Shown: positions 8,774 to 16,611 of the stretch, piece after piece | Position numbering within the stretch: position 1 is the first letter of the stretch | Layout of the letters: every line of letters starts with the position of its first letter | DNA from: an uncultured Eggerthellaceae bacterium | GTDB taxonomy: Bacteria; Actinomycetota; Coriobacteriia; Coriobacteriales; Eggerthellaceae | Direction of reading: 5' to 3' | Assembly: GCA_910588435.1 (NCBI GenBank) | Contig: CAJUPL010000006.1 | Coordinates: forward strand, 17,613-81,612 | Length of the DNA stretch: 64,000 nt | Notes under the pieces: generated by a model | Told to the model about the DNA's origin: nothing | Databases searched by the model: none | The model's input: only the letters and a program-made list of their open reading frames with translations | Program-made: the position numbers and the translations under genes

Positions 8774-9622
8774 CTATTTGCTCTTGCCCATGTCGGCCAG
8801 GTACTGAACGGTCTTCGGGTCGTAATGGCTGAAGAATTGGCTCTTCTCCTCATCAAGCGCGCGAATTGCGTCCATATCTGCCGCATCCAGTTCGAAGCTG
8901 AACACGTCCATGTTCTGCTCCATGCGCTCCTTGTGAGTGGACTTCGGGATGACCACCACACCTGACTGGATGAGGAAGCGGAGTGCCACCTGCGCGGATG
9001 ACTTGCCGTGCTTGGCGCCTATGGCCACCAGCACTGGGTTGGTGAACAGGTCATTCCTGCCCTCTGCGAACGGCGCCCACGCCTCATGCACCACACCGTA
9101 TTCCTGCATGACCTCGTGATCCTCTTTGCGCTGCATGAACACGTGCGTCTCTATCTGGTCCACCATGGGCGCGATCTTCGCGAAGTTGCAGAGATCGACC
9201 AAGCGGTCAGGGTAGAAGTTCGAAACGCCGATGGCGCGGAGCTTGCCCGCCTCATAAGCGCGCTCCATGGCGCGGTAGGTGCCGTAATAGTCAGACAGCG
9301 GCTGGTGGATCAGCATCAGGTCCAGGTAGTCAGTGCCAAGCTTCTTCAATGATTCGTCAATGGACGCGGCTGCCTTCTCCTCACCTGCATTCGATATCCA
9401 GATCTTGGACGTGAGGAAGAGCTCCTCACGCGGCACGCCTGACTTCGCAACGGCAGCACCTACGCCCTCCTCATTGCCGTACGCCTGCGCGGTGTCTATC
9501 AGGCGGTATCCAACCTGGATGGCATCAGTCACGCACCGCTCCGTCTCTTCGTTGCTGACCTGGAAGACACCATATCCAAGCATGGGCATCTTCACTCCGT
9601 TGCTCAATGTTGCGAACTCCAT
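8774..9622 (-). CDS. Aldo/keto reductase (2,5-diketo-gluconate reductase type)
   Basis: Cytoplasmic NADPH-dependent reductase of 282 residues. Tetrad residues are visible in RLIDTAQAYGNE (Asp, Tyr), LTSKIWI (Lys) and MLIHQPLSD (His). The C-terminal cofactor segment reads VVIPKSTHKERMEQN. It is a second, distinct aldo/keto reductase in the same minus-strand cluster, shorter than the 5469-6476 gene and of the AKR5/DkgA subgroup. Its substrate is unknown. Confidence 0.9.
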   Translation of the reverse strand: MEFATLSNGVKMPMLGYGVFQVSNEETERCVTDAIQVGYRLIDTAQAYGNEEGVGAAVAKSGVPREELFLTSKIWISNAGEEKAAASIDESLKKLGTDYLDLMLIHQPLSDYYGTYRAMERAYEAGKLRAIGVSNFYPDRLVDLCNFAKIAPMVDQIETHVFMQRKEDHEVMQEYGVVHEAWAPFAEGRNDLFTNPVLVAIGAKHGKSSAQVALRFLIQSGVVVIPKSTHKERMEQNMDVFSFELDAADMDAIRALDEEKSQFFSHYDPKTVQYLADMGKSK

Positions 9623-9674
9623 GACCTTGTTCCTTTCGCTTGCGCTTGCGCTCGTGTTCGCGCCCTTGTGGGTC

Positions 9675-10694
9675 CTATAGGTTCTGTCCGAAGAAGCTGA
9701 CCAGCTTGTCAGTTGCCTGCTTCACGTACTCCGGCTTCCAGTAGGTCTCGATGTGCTGCGCGCCCTCTATCTCGAAGAGCTCCTTGCTGGGCGTGCCGGT
9801 GGCCTTCGCGAACACGTCCACTGTCATGTAGAAGGTGTCGGCCTCCTTGCCGGCCATCATGAGAAGCGGCACGCTGATGAGGTGTGCGCCTGACGCGGCG
9901 TCGAATGCTGCCAGCTCTATCAGGCTGGATACGGTGTAGGCGAAGCTTGAGCCGGGGTGAGCGTGCGTCTTGCCGTAATAGTAGTAGCCGTCACGATACA
10001 GCGGATAGGGCAGCGCGTCTGCCTGCTCAGGCGTCAGCGTCTCACACATATTCGGCGTGTAGAGGACCTCGCCGCCCTCTGCCTCCTGCTGACGAGCGGC
10101 GGCTGCCTGTTGGAGCCGTTCGCCAATGGTGTCAGCTTGGCTTGCGCGGAAGCCATCACGGCGAACGATGCCAGAGTTGAACAGGGACAGCGTGGCCACG
10201 GCCTTGAAGCGCTTGTCAGTCTGAGCAGCTGCCGCGGTGTAGCCGCCGCCACCGCAGATGCCGAACACGCCCAGCCTCTGCGCGTCCACGCCCGGATAGG
10301 TTGACAGGATGTCAGCTGCACGGCGGATGTCCTCTATGCGGTTCGCCGGGATGTCCGTGTTGCGCGGCTCACCCGAGCTCTCACCCTGATAAGAGGCGTC
10401 AAAGGCCAGCGTGATGTAGCCATTCTCCGCAAGCTTCTGTGCATAGAGGCCCGCCACCTGCTCTTTCACGCCGCCGTTGGGGTGCGCCACCACCACAGCC
10501 GGGTAGGTCTTGCTTGCGTCATATCCGGCAGGCGTGTATACGTTCGCAGCAACCGTGATGTCACGCAGAGGATAGCTGATGCCGTGGATGTTGACGGCTC
10601 CTGGGGCGTTCTCCGTCAGCGGCTCCTCGTACACCAGTCCGAACTGATTCCCATTGAATGGGGTGAACTCGCGCTCTTCGAATAGCTTCGCCAT
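9675..10694 (-). CDS. Alpha/beta hydrolase (dienelactone hydrolase-like)
   Basis: Cytoplasmic alpha/beta hydrolase of 339 residues without a signal peptide. The nucleophile elbow is FGICGGGGYTAAAA (about residue 147), giving Cys rather than Ser as nucleophile, as in dienelactone hydrolases. The acid is probably in MMAGKEADTFY and the His in EGAQHIETYW. It is the first gene of the minus-strand redox cluster and is transcribed away from the LysR gene, which probably controls it. Confidence 0.85.
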   Translation of the reverse strand: MAKLFEEREFTPFNGNQFGLVYEEPLTENAPGAVNIHGISYPLRDITVAANVYTPAGYDASKTYPAVVVAHPNGGVKEQVAGLYAQKLAENGYITLAFDASYQGESSGEPRNTDIPANRIEDIRRAADILSTYPGVDAQRLGVFGICGGGGYTAAAAQTDKRFKAVATLSLFNSGIVRRDGFRASQADTIGERLQQAAAARQQEAEGGEVLYTPNMCETLTPEQADALPYPLYRDGYYYYGKTHAHPGSSFAYTVSSLIELAAFDAASGAHLISVPLLMMAGKEADTFYMTVDVFAKATGTPSKELFEIEGAQHIETYWKPEYVKQATDKLVSFFGQNL

Positions 10695-10777
10695 GGTATC
10701 TCCCTTCGCTCATGATCTTCTCTTGCTGCTTCACAGTGTGCGCTCCTCATCCTGCGATGTACAATGCTCATCGGGCG

Positions 10778-10796
10778 ATTCAGATTGCGTCTGATG
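10778..10796. promoter_or_regulatory. Possible LysR operator
   Basis: TCAGA-ttgcg-TCTGA inverted repeat in the 120-base divergent gap between the hydrolase gene and the LysR gene, about 20 bases before the LysR start. The position suits an autoregulatory site that also acts on the divergent redox cluster. The arms are short, so this is only suggestive. Confidence 0.35.
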
Positions 10797-10815
10797 CATA
10801 GTGAAAGGGCTGATG

Positions 10816-11697
10816 ATGGAGCTTGAGCAGCTGGAACAGCTGACTGTCATTGCAGAATGCGGGACGCTCTCGAAGGCGGCCGAGCAGCTTCACATATCGC
10901 AGTCCGCGCTCTCCAGATCCATCCAGCGTCTTGAGGCAGAGCTTGACTGTCCCCTGTTCAGCCGAACGAAGAACCATATGAGCCTGAATGATGCAGGCGC
11001 TATTGCGCTGGAGCATGCGCGCTCAGTGCTTGCCGAGGCCACGCGCTTGAAGGAGGCCATTGCCGAGCATTCGCGCAAGCGCTTCACGCTCCACGTGAGC
11101 TCATGCGCGCCCGCGCCGCTCTGGCGGATGGTCCCGGTGATAGGAGAGCGCAGCCCAGAGCTTTTGGTGGTGCCCAAGCTGGATTCGCTCAAGGCCATCC
11201 AGCGGGATCTGATGAGCGGCATCATAGACATGGCCATACTCCCTTTTGACTTGAGGCTGCCGAACACCATCGCCATCCCCTTCATGAGCGAAGACCTTCG
11301 CGCCGCGCTCCCTGAAGGCCATGCGCTAGCGAACAGAAGCTCCATCAAGCTCTCGGAGCTGGATGGAGAGACGTTCCTGATGTATCACGGGGTGGGGTTC
11401 TGGCGCGAGGTGCTTGAGAAGCATGTGCCGAATGCGCACTACGTGCTGCAAGATGACTACCTGATCTTCAGCCAGCTCTCACAGACCTCACCGCTGCCGG
11501 GGTTCATCACGGACGCCTCTGAGACGGAGCGCTTCGTAGGGAACAGGCGGATCGTGCCCATAGAGGATGCGGACGCGCACGCAACGTATCACCTGACCAT
11601 GCTCTCCCAGAACGATCGCTGGTCTGATCTTGCAGAATGGATCGGCAAGCGCCTCACCATAGGTGAGGGCATAAGCCCGAGATGCCCGGATAGGTGA
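10816..11697 (+). CDS. LysR-family transcriptional regulator
   Basis: LysR-type regulator: N-terminal winged helix-turn-helix (MELEQLEQLTVIAECGTLSK, with the recognition helix around QSALSRSIQRLEAEL) and a C-terminal periplasmic-binding-protein-like effector domain from about residue 90. I start at ATG 10816, where AAAGGG is six bases upstream. The frame is open five codons further. It diverges from the redox cluster and probably regulates it. Odd point: the last residues (ISPRCPDR) and the stop codon are encoded by the beginning of a module B repeat copy, so the native C-terminus has been replaced or extended. Confidence 0.88.
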   Translation: MELEQLEQLTVIAECGTLSKAAEQLHISQSALSRSIQRLEAELDCPLFSRTKNHMSLNDAGAIALEHARSVLAEATRLKEAIAEHSRKRFTLHVSSCAPAPLWRMVPVIGERSPELLVVPKLDSLKAIQRDLMSGIIDMAILPFDLRLPNTIAIPFMSEDLRAALPEGHALANRSSIKLSELDGETFLMYHGVGFWREVLEKHVPNAHYVLQDDYLIFSQLSQTSPLPGFITDASETERFVGNRRIVPIEDADAHATYHLTMLSQNDRWSDLAEWIGKRLTIGEGISPRCPDR

Positions 11698-11809
11698 TCT
11701 GCGCCAGGCTAGATAGCCTGAGCTGGTGGTGGCATCCGAGTGTTCTTGCCCTGTCGGGCAAGTTACGCATTGCTCACCGCAATGCTGCGCTTCCAATGGA
11801 AGCGCCCAC
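11674..11809 (+). repeat. Module B multi-hairpin element (copy 2), overlapping LysR 3' end
   Basis: Closing stem GCCCGGAT with ATCCGAGTG, inner stem CTTGCCC/GGGCAAG, then a slightly imperfect GCATTGC-TCACC-GCAATGC, and terminal stem GCGCTTCC-AAT-GGAAGCGC, tail GCCCAC. The first 24 bases are inside the LysR reading frame. Confidence 0.8.
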
Positions 11810-11839
11810 TAAAGAAGAAGATACCCGAGAACCCTTCGG

Positions 11840-11913
11840 AAGGTGCGCAGTTCATCTGCGCACCTTAGTGAGCGAGTCTGACCTGCAGAGGTGCGCACGT
11901 GAAGTGCGCACCT
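11840..11913. terminator. Two strong hairpins between convergent genes
   Basis: Perfect stems AAGGTGCGCAG-ttcat-CTGCGCACCTT (11840-11866) and AGGTGCGCAC-gtgaa-GTGCGCACCT (11889-11913) lie between the LysR and antiporter genes. The second is followed by TTCCAAAA. A close relative of the second occurs at 43596-43622, also after a plus-strand gene. Confidence 0.5.
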
Positions 11914-11966
11914 TCCAAAAGCGTTGACCAGCAAGAAGGTGCAAGGCATGCGCACCAGGGGCTCGG

Positions 11967-14093
11967 CTAGCTTCCATCAAGGGCTGCTTGCAGTGCGTTG
12001 ACGCGTCGGCGCAACTGAGATGCCACGCCATTCGAGATGGCTCCCTCCTCTTGCATCTGCCTGATGCAATCAAGCTCTATGATGAGAGCGTTCGCGTCCA
12101 CCTCCTTCGCATAGCGCTGAGCCTCTGCGAACTGCTGAGGGAACGTGTTGCGCATCCCTTTGGGCAATCCTCTATGAGGACCCATCTGGATCTCCCCTTG
12201 AGACCCTTCATAAGAGCCTCCCTGACCGTATCGGATCCTGCCCCAGATGGAATCCATCGCAGCCTGGTGATATGAGATCAGCGCACAAGCCGCACGCTTC
12301 ATCTCAGCATCCTCTTCTGAGACGCGCTTCAGGTAAGCGATGGCCACCCTCTCAAGCTCTATCGCGAACAAGCATGTGTCGTAATAGACGGTGGCCGCCC
12401 TCTCGTCTTCTATCCGCTCTTCTCTGAAGGTCCTCAAGAACAGCCTCAGCTTTGCCACAGATCCATGGAATCTTGCCCCAACAGTTGCCGCGGACCCTTG
12501 ATAGCCCACAGATGCGCGAATGCTTCGCAAGGCGGCGTAGTATGGCAGCTCTTCAGATTCTGTGAGCGTGTTGCTCTCATCCATCTGCAATTCGTCTGCA
12601 CGAGCTTGCTGGACCTGAAGGACCCGCTTGGATAGCCTGGATATGCGCTCTCCGCAAACACCTGCGCTCTCCCTTGCGCGCGCAAGCCTGGCCTGGTATT
12701 GCGCCTGAGTCATCCTGAGTGCCGGGATGTACTCGGCTGGCTTGCCCGAATCAAGCCTCCGCTTGAGCTCTTCCAGCGTTCGTTCCAACACCCTCACGGA
12801 AGCCAGCTCCAATTCATGGTCATCGTGACCCGAAGCACCCGGAGCTAGCTTGGGCAGCGCTGCATTCGCAAGCACCAGAGTCAGCAATATCACTCCAGCG
12901 GTCAAGAAGACGAGGAGATCCCTTTGAGGGAAGGCCTCTCCGCTGGCTACCGTGAGCGGCAAGGTGAATATGATGGACAGCGTGACGGCTCCTTTGGGGC
13001 CTGCAAGCGTCATGACAAGAGCGTCCTTCGCAGATTCGGCGAGATGCCTGTATCCACGCTCGTTCGAAGAAGGATCCTTGCGAAGGAGATCCATCGCGCA
13101 GAACCAGGCGAATCTGCACGCCATGATCAAAGCCGTGACCATGACCACCAGCCCTATGAGAACTGGCAGTGGGAACGATTCAGCCAATGAAGGACCAAGG
13201 GCAAGCGGCAGCTGCATCCCCAGCATGACGAACACCATGCCATTGATCAAGAAGACGATGACCTTCCAGAAGGTGTTCGAGACCATCTGCCTCCTTGCAG
13301 CGATGACGGACACAAGGCGCGGCTCTTCATCCGCCATGACAAGACCACATGCCACAACGGCCAAGATCCCGCTCACTCCCAGCCATTCCGCGAAGAGGAA
13401 TACGACGAAGGGAGTGCATACCTCATAGATGACATGGGTGATGGTGTCCTCATAGCCGAAGCGCTGGAAGGCCTTCATGCAACCTTGAGCTACGCCTCCG
13501 ACCACCGCACCGAACAAGAGACCGCCAACGAATAGGACGACGAAGCTCTCAGATGCTTGGAGCAGAGAGAAGGAGCCTGTGACAGCAGCGGCAACGGCGA
13601 ACTGGAACGAGACCACGCCAGAAGCATCATTCACGAGGGACTCTCCAGACAAGAGCGCTTCTTGTCGCTCCTTCAGACCAACGACAGACCCTAGCGCCCC
13701 AACCGCTGCTGCATCAGTGGGCCCCAATGCAGCAGCGCAAGCGAACGCCGCAGCCAAGGGGATCGACGGGACCACCGTGTTCAACGCGAACCCCACCACT
13801 AGCACCGTGAAGACCACCAAGGCAACGGCAATGGAGGATATGGAACCAGCATTCTCCCAGAGCTGGCGCCTATTGGCGCGCCTTGCCTCATCGAACAAGA
13901 GGGGCGCTATGAACAGCGCCAAGAAGAGCTCTGAGCTGAGCTGCACCTCCACCACTCCAGGTGCTATCAGCGCCATCAAGAACCCTAAGGCTATCTGCAC
14001 CAATGGCAAGGATGCATCGTTCATGAACCTGCTCAGCACCGAGGAGGCGATGATGCAGCCGAACGCTATGAGCAGGAATTCGAGGACCTCCAT
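11967..14093 (-). CDS. CPA1-family sodium/proton antiporter with cytosolic C-terminal domain
   Basis: A 708-residue membrane antiporter. Roughly residues 1-410 form about twelve helices with family motifs ALGPTDAAAVGALG and SLVNDASGVV (the acidic residues that bind the cation). The remaining 300 residues are soluble and helical, rich in Arg, Glu and Gln, as in YjcE/NhaP-type proteins with regulatory tails. It exchanges H+ for Na+ or K+ across the membrane. It lies alone between the LysR gene (convergent) and the ccm operon on the same strand, 60 bases after ccmD. A perfect palindrome GATGAGA-tgcg-TCTCATC (14111-14128) sits just before the start. Confidence 0.9.
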   Translation of the reverse strand: MEVLEFLLIAFGCIIASSVLSRFMNDASLPLVQIALGFLMALIAPGVVEVQLSSELFLALFIAPLLFDEARRANRRQLWENAGSISSIAVALVVFTVLVVGFALNTVVPSIPLAAAFACAAALGPTDAAAVGALGSVVGLKERQEALLSGESLVNDASGVVSFQFAVAAAVTGSFSLLQASESFVVLFVGGLLFGAVVGGVAQGCMKAFQRFGYEDTITHVIYEVCTPFVVFLFAEWLGVSGILAVVACGLVMADEEPRLVSVIAARRQMVSNTFWKVIVFLINGMVFVMLGMQLPLALGPSLAESFPLPVLIGLVVMVTALIMACRFAWFCAMDLLRKDPSSNERGYRHLAESAKDALVMTLAGPKGAVTLSIIFTLPLTVASGEAFPQRDLLVFLTAGVILLTLVLANAALPKLAPGASGHDDHELELASVRVLERTLEELKRRLDSGKPAEYIPALRMTQAQYQARLARARESAGVCGERISRLSKRVLQVQQARADELQMDESNTLTESEELPYYAALRSIRASVGYQGSAATVGARFHGSVAKLRLFLRTFREERIEDERAATVYYDTCLFAIELERVAIAYLKRVSEEDAEMKRAACALISYHQAAMDSIWGRIRYGQGGSYEGSQGEIQMGPHRGLPKGMRNTFPQQFAEAQRYAKEVDANALIIELDCIRQMQEEGAISNGVASQLRRRVNALQAALDGS

Positions 14094-14152
14094 GGTCTCA
14101 GAGCCTGTTGGATGAGATGCGTCTCATCATGAGGCCAGAACAATGAGCGGGC

Positions 14153-14359
14153 TCATTCGCCCTCATCGCGCTTGGCAGAGGCAGCCTGATCTTGCAGCGC
14201 CTCTTCTATGAGCTCAAGCTGCTCCTCTGCCTTCTTGGTGCCGCGCATGATGACCAAGATGTATGCAAGCAAGATCACCCAGATCAGAGCATACGCGATG
14301 ATGACGTAAGGGGCTGACGGCAAGACGGTGCTATATATCTCTTCAAGCACAGGATTCAT
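14153..14359 (-). CDS. ccmD: CcmD-like small membrane protein
   Basis: A 68-residue protein with one membrane helix (about residues 17-38) followed by a charged, coiled cytoplasmic tail. This is the shape of CcmD, which helps release holo-CcmE from the CcmABC heme exporter. The sequence itself is too short and variable to prove identity. The assignment rests on the last position in the ccm operon and the four-base overlap (ATGA) with ccmC. Confidence 0.7.
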   Translation of the reverse strand: MNPVLEEIYSTVLPSAPYVIIAYALIWVILLAYILVIMRGTKKAEEQLELIEEALQDQAASAKRDEGE

Positions 14360-15153
14360 TTCATCACCTCTGAACCTAAGGATGATCCCTCATCCATCTT
14401 CTCCTTGATGGCCTCTGCCCTCTGAGAGAGCAGCACCTGCCTGAAGCGCGCCCTATACAAGGCGAACCCAAGCGCCAGCATGCCAACCATGATCATGCCC
14501 ACGCATATCCCCATCTCAGGCGACATGCCACCTTCTCTGACCACCACCGGGTGCACCGACGACGGGATGAGCCTCGTGATCATGAGGCAGATGGGGACAT
14601 CCACAACGGCGATGATGGCCAGGACCGCCGAGAAGACCCCACGCCTCTCAGCATCATCCACCATGCTCCTCAAGACCATGTACGCGATCACGATCAGCAT
14701 CAAGATCAGATAGGTTGTCAGCCGCGGATCCCACGTCCACCAAACGCCCCATTCGAAGCGCGTCCACATCTCTCCTGTTGCCATGGTCATCAAGACGAAT
14801 ACCAACGCTATCTCCATGGCCACCTTGGCACAAGCGTCAAAGCGCTCATTGCGGCTCATGAGGAACCTGATGCTGTAATACCCCGCGAATGCCAGCGCGC
14901 AGAACGACACCATGGCTACCGGCATATGGAAGAAGAATATCTTCTGGGATATCAGCAGCTTGTTCTGTATCAGCACGCCGCCAATGGATGCCGGTTCGCT
15001 CACTGACGCCCCGGGCACCGGAGGCACCAAGAAGAATGCGTCCAAGAAGCCTGCTGTGGTCAGCACTGCGGCTATGATCACCGCTATGGGTGCAAGCCTA
15101 TCCGGCCAGCCCCCTATTTCGGGCACCCTCTTCCCTTCTTCCTTGTCTCTCAC
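14356..15153 (-). CDS. ccmC: Heme exporter subunit CcmC
   Basis: Membrane protein of 265 residues with about six helices and the Trp-rich heme-handling segment EWGVWWTWDPRLTT (about residue 130), which marks the CcmC/CcmF/CcsA superfamily. CcmC passes heme to CcmE outside the membrane. A likely second heme ligand is the His in FFHMPVAM. It lies between ccmB (13-base gap) and ccmD (overlap) in the operon. Confidence 0.93.
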   Translation of the reverse strand: MRDKEEGKRVPEIGGWPDRLAPIAVIIAAVLTTAGFLDAFFLVPPVPGASVSEPASIGGVLIQNKLLISQKIFFFHMPVAMVSFCALAFAGYYSIRFLMSRNERFDACAKVAMEIALVFVLMTMATGEMWTRFEWGVWWTWDPRLTTYLILMLIVIAYMVLRSMVDDAERRGVFSAVLAIIAVVDVPICLMITRLIPSSVHPVVVREGGMSPEMGICVGMIMVGMLALGFALYRARFRQVLLSQRAEAIKEKMDEGSSLGSEVMK

Positions 15154-15166
15154 AGATCCATCCTTC

Positions 15167-15880
15167 CTACGCGTCCAAGATGAATTGGTACAAAAGCCAA
15201 CTGATCAAGATCATGATGATGTCGAACCCAACGGCCAGGGCAACGGACATTGTGAACGCATCCATTGCCACCCCGCCTAGGAGCGCTGATGTGGTTGCGG
15301 ATACACAGCAATGGAGCAGCGGGTAGATCACGGGGATGAAGAGCAGCGCCAGCATCACATCCTTGCCGCGCGTGTTCACGGTCATGGATGACAGCATGGT
15401 GCCTATCCCTGCTATCCCTATAGAGCCCGCGATGAGCGGTACCGCGATCAACCAAGCCGTATCTGCTGGATGGGCGAAGCTTGAGAAGAACACCCAGAAC
15501 AGGGGCACAGCTATCAGCTCCACCACAGCCAAGAACATGAGATTGGATGTGACTTTCGCAAGGAAGATCACGCCCCTATCCATTGGTGCTAGCAAAAGCC
15601 CTTCGATGCACCTTCCCTCCATCTCTTGCGACATGGACCTGTTCAATCCCAGAAGCGATGTGAACAAGATCATCGCCCAGAGGAGGCCGCCTGATACTTG
15701 GATCAGATCATCGCTTGGGCGCGCGAAGCTCAATGCAACCCCGAATACCACTATCACCAATACCGCATAGACGAACATGGAGATGAGCATCTCCTTCGTC
15801 CTGAGCTCACGGCGAAGGTCCTTCGAAAGCAAAGCGGCGAACTGCCTCATTCCAGAAGGCTTGTTGGGGACGCTCATCAT
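15167..15880 (-). CDS. ccmB: Heme exporter permease CcmB
   Basis: A 237-residue membrane protein with about six helices. The N-terminal part has the CcmB pattern (LLSKDLRRELRTKEML, SMSQEMEGRCIEGLLLAPMDR). It is the permease partner of the CcmA ATPase in the CcmABC(D) complex. It overlaps ccmA by four bases. Confidence 0.93.
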   Translation of the reverse strand: MMSVPNKPSGMRQFAALLSKDLRRELRTKEMLISMFVYAVLVIVVFGVALSFARPSDDLIQVSGGLLWAMILFTSLLGLNRSMSQEMEGRCIEGLLLAPMDRGVIFLAKVTSNLMFLAVVELIAVPLFWVFFSSFAHPADTAWLIAVPLIAGSIGIAGIGTMLSSMTVNTRGKDVMLALLFIPVIYPLLHCCVSATTSALLGGVAMDAFTMSVALAVGFDIIMILISWLLYQFILDA

Positions 15881-16611
15881 GCAACCCCTTGTCCTACCGT
15901 GCTCTTGTAAAGAGCGCTGAAGCTTGCCTCATCAACATCGTCTCGCAGGCCAGAATAGACCTCTCGCCCACTCCTCATCACCATGACATGGCTTGCAAGC
16001 CCAAGCCCCTTGTCAAGGTCATGGCTCACCATGCAGAACGTCCTGCTTTGCCTGATGCTCTCTATCAAGGAGTCGAACACAGCCACTGCATTGGGGTCAA
16101 GGCCCGCATACGGCTCATCCAGAAGCACGATGTCCGGGTCATTCACCAGCGCTCGGGCGATGGCCGTGCGTTGCACCATCCCCCTGGAGAACGTCCTGAC
16201 CCTATCCTTTCGCCTGTGCTTGAGCCCCACAGCATCCAGCAGCTCAAGCGCTCTTGCCTTTGGGTCTGCCACCCCGTAGAGCTCTCCGAAGAAGATGATG
16301 TTCTCCTCAGCGGTGAGGTCTGGATAGAGCATGTGATCATGTGAGATCATCCCCAACCTCATCCGCGCAGCGGCAGGGTCCTCCTTGACATTGATGCCGT
16401 CTAGCAAGACGCTACCCGATGTTGGGCGTGAGAGCGTGGCCAGCATCCTCAGAAGCGTTGACTTCCCGGCACCATTCGGCCCGAAGATCACCAAGAACGA
16501 GCCTTGTGGGAGCTTGAATGAGATATCGTCAACAGCCTTTCTCAGGCCGAAGCGCTTCGTCAGGCCATCCGCGACGATGGCATGCGCGCCGTCAACGGAC
16601 TCCATTTCCAT
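15877..16611 (-). CDS. ccmA: Heme exporter ATPase CcmA
   Basis: ABC ATPase of 244 residues: Walker A GPNGAGKST (about residue 40), signature FSRGMVQRTAIARAL (about 140), Walker B DIVLLDEPYAGLD, and a switch His in MVSHDLDKG. Its energy drives release of heme-loaded CcmE from CcmC. The start overlaps the end of ccmF by about 20 bases, and the end overlaps ccmB. Confidence 0.93.
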   Translation of the reverse strand: MEMESVDGAHAIVADGLTKRFGLRKAVDDISFKLPQGSFLVIFGPNGAGKSTLLRMLATLSRPTSGSVLLDGINVKEDPAAARMRLGMISHDHMLYPDLTAEENIIFFGELYGVADPKARALELLDAVGLKHRRKDRVRTFSRGMVQRTAIARALVNDPDIVLLDEPYAGLDPNAVAVFDSLIESIRQSRTFCMVSHDLDKGLGLASHVMVMRSGREVYSGLRDDVDEASFSALYKSTVGQGVA

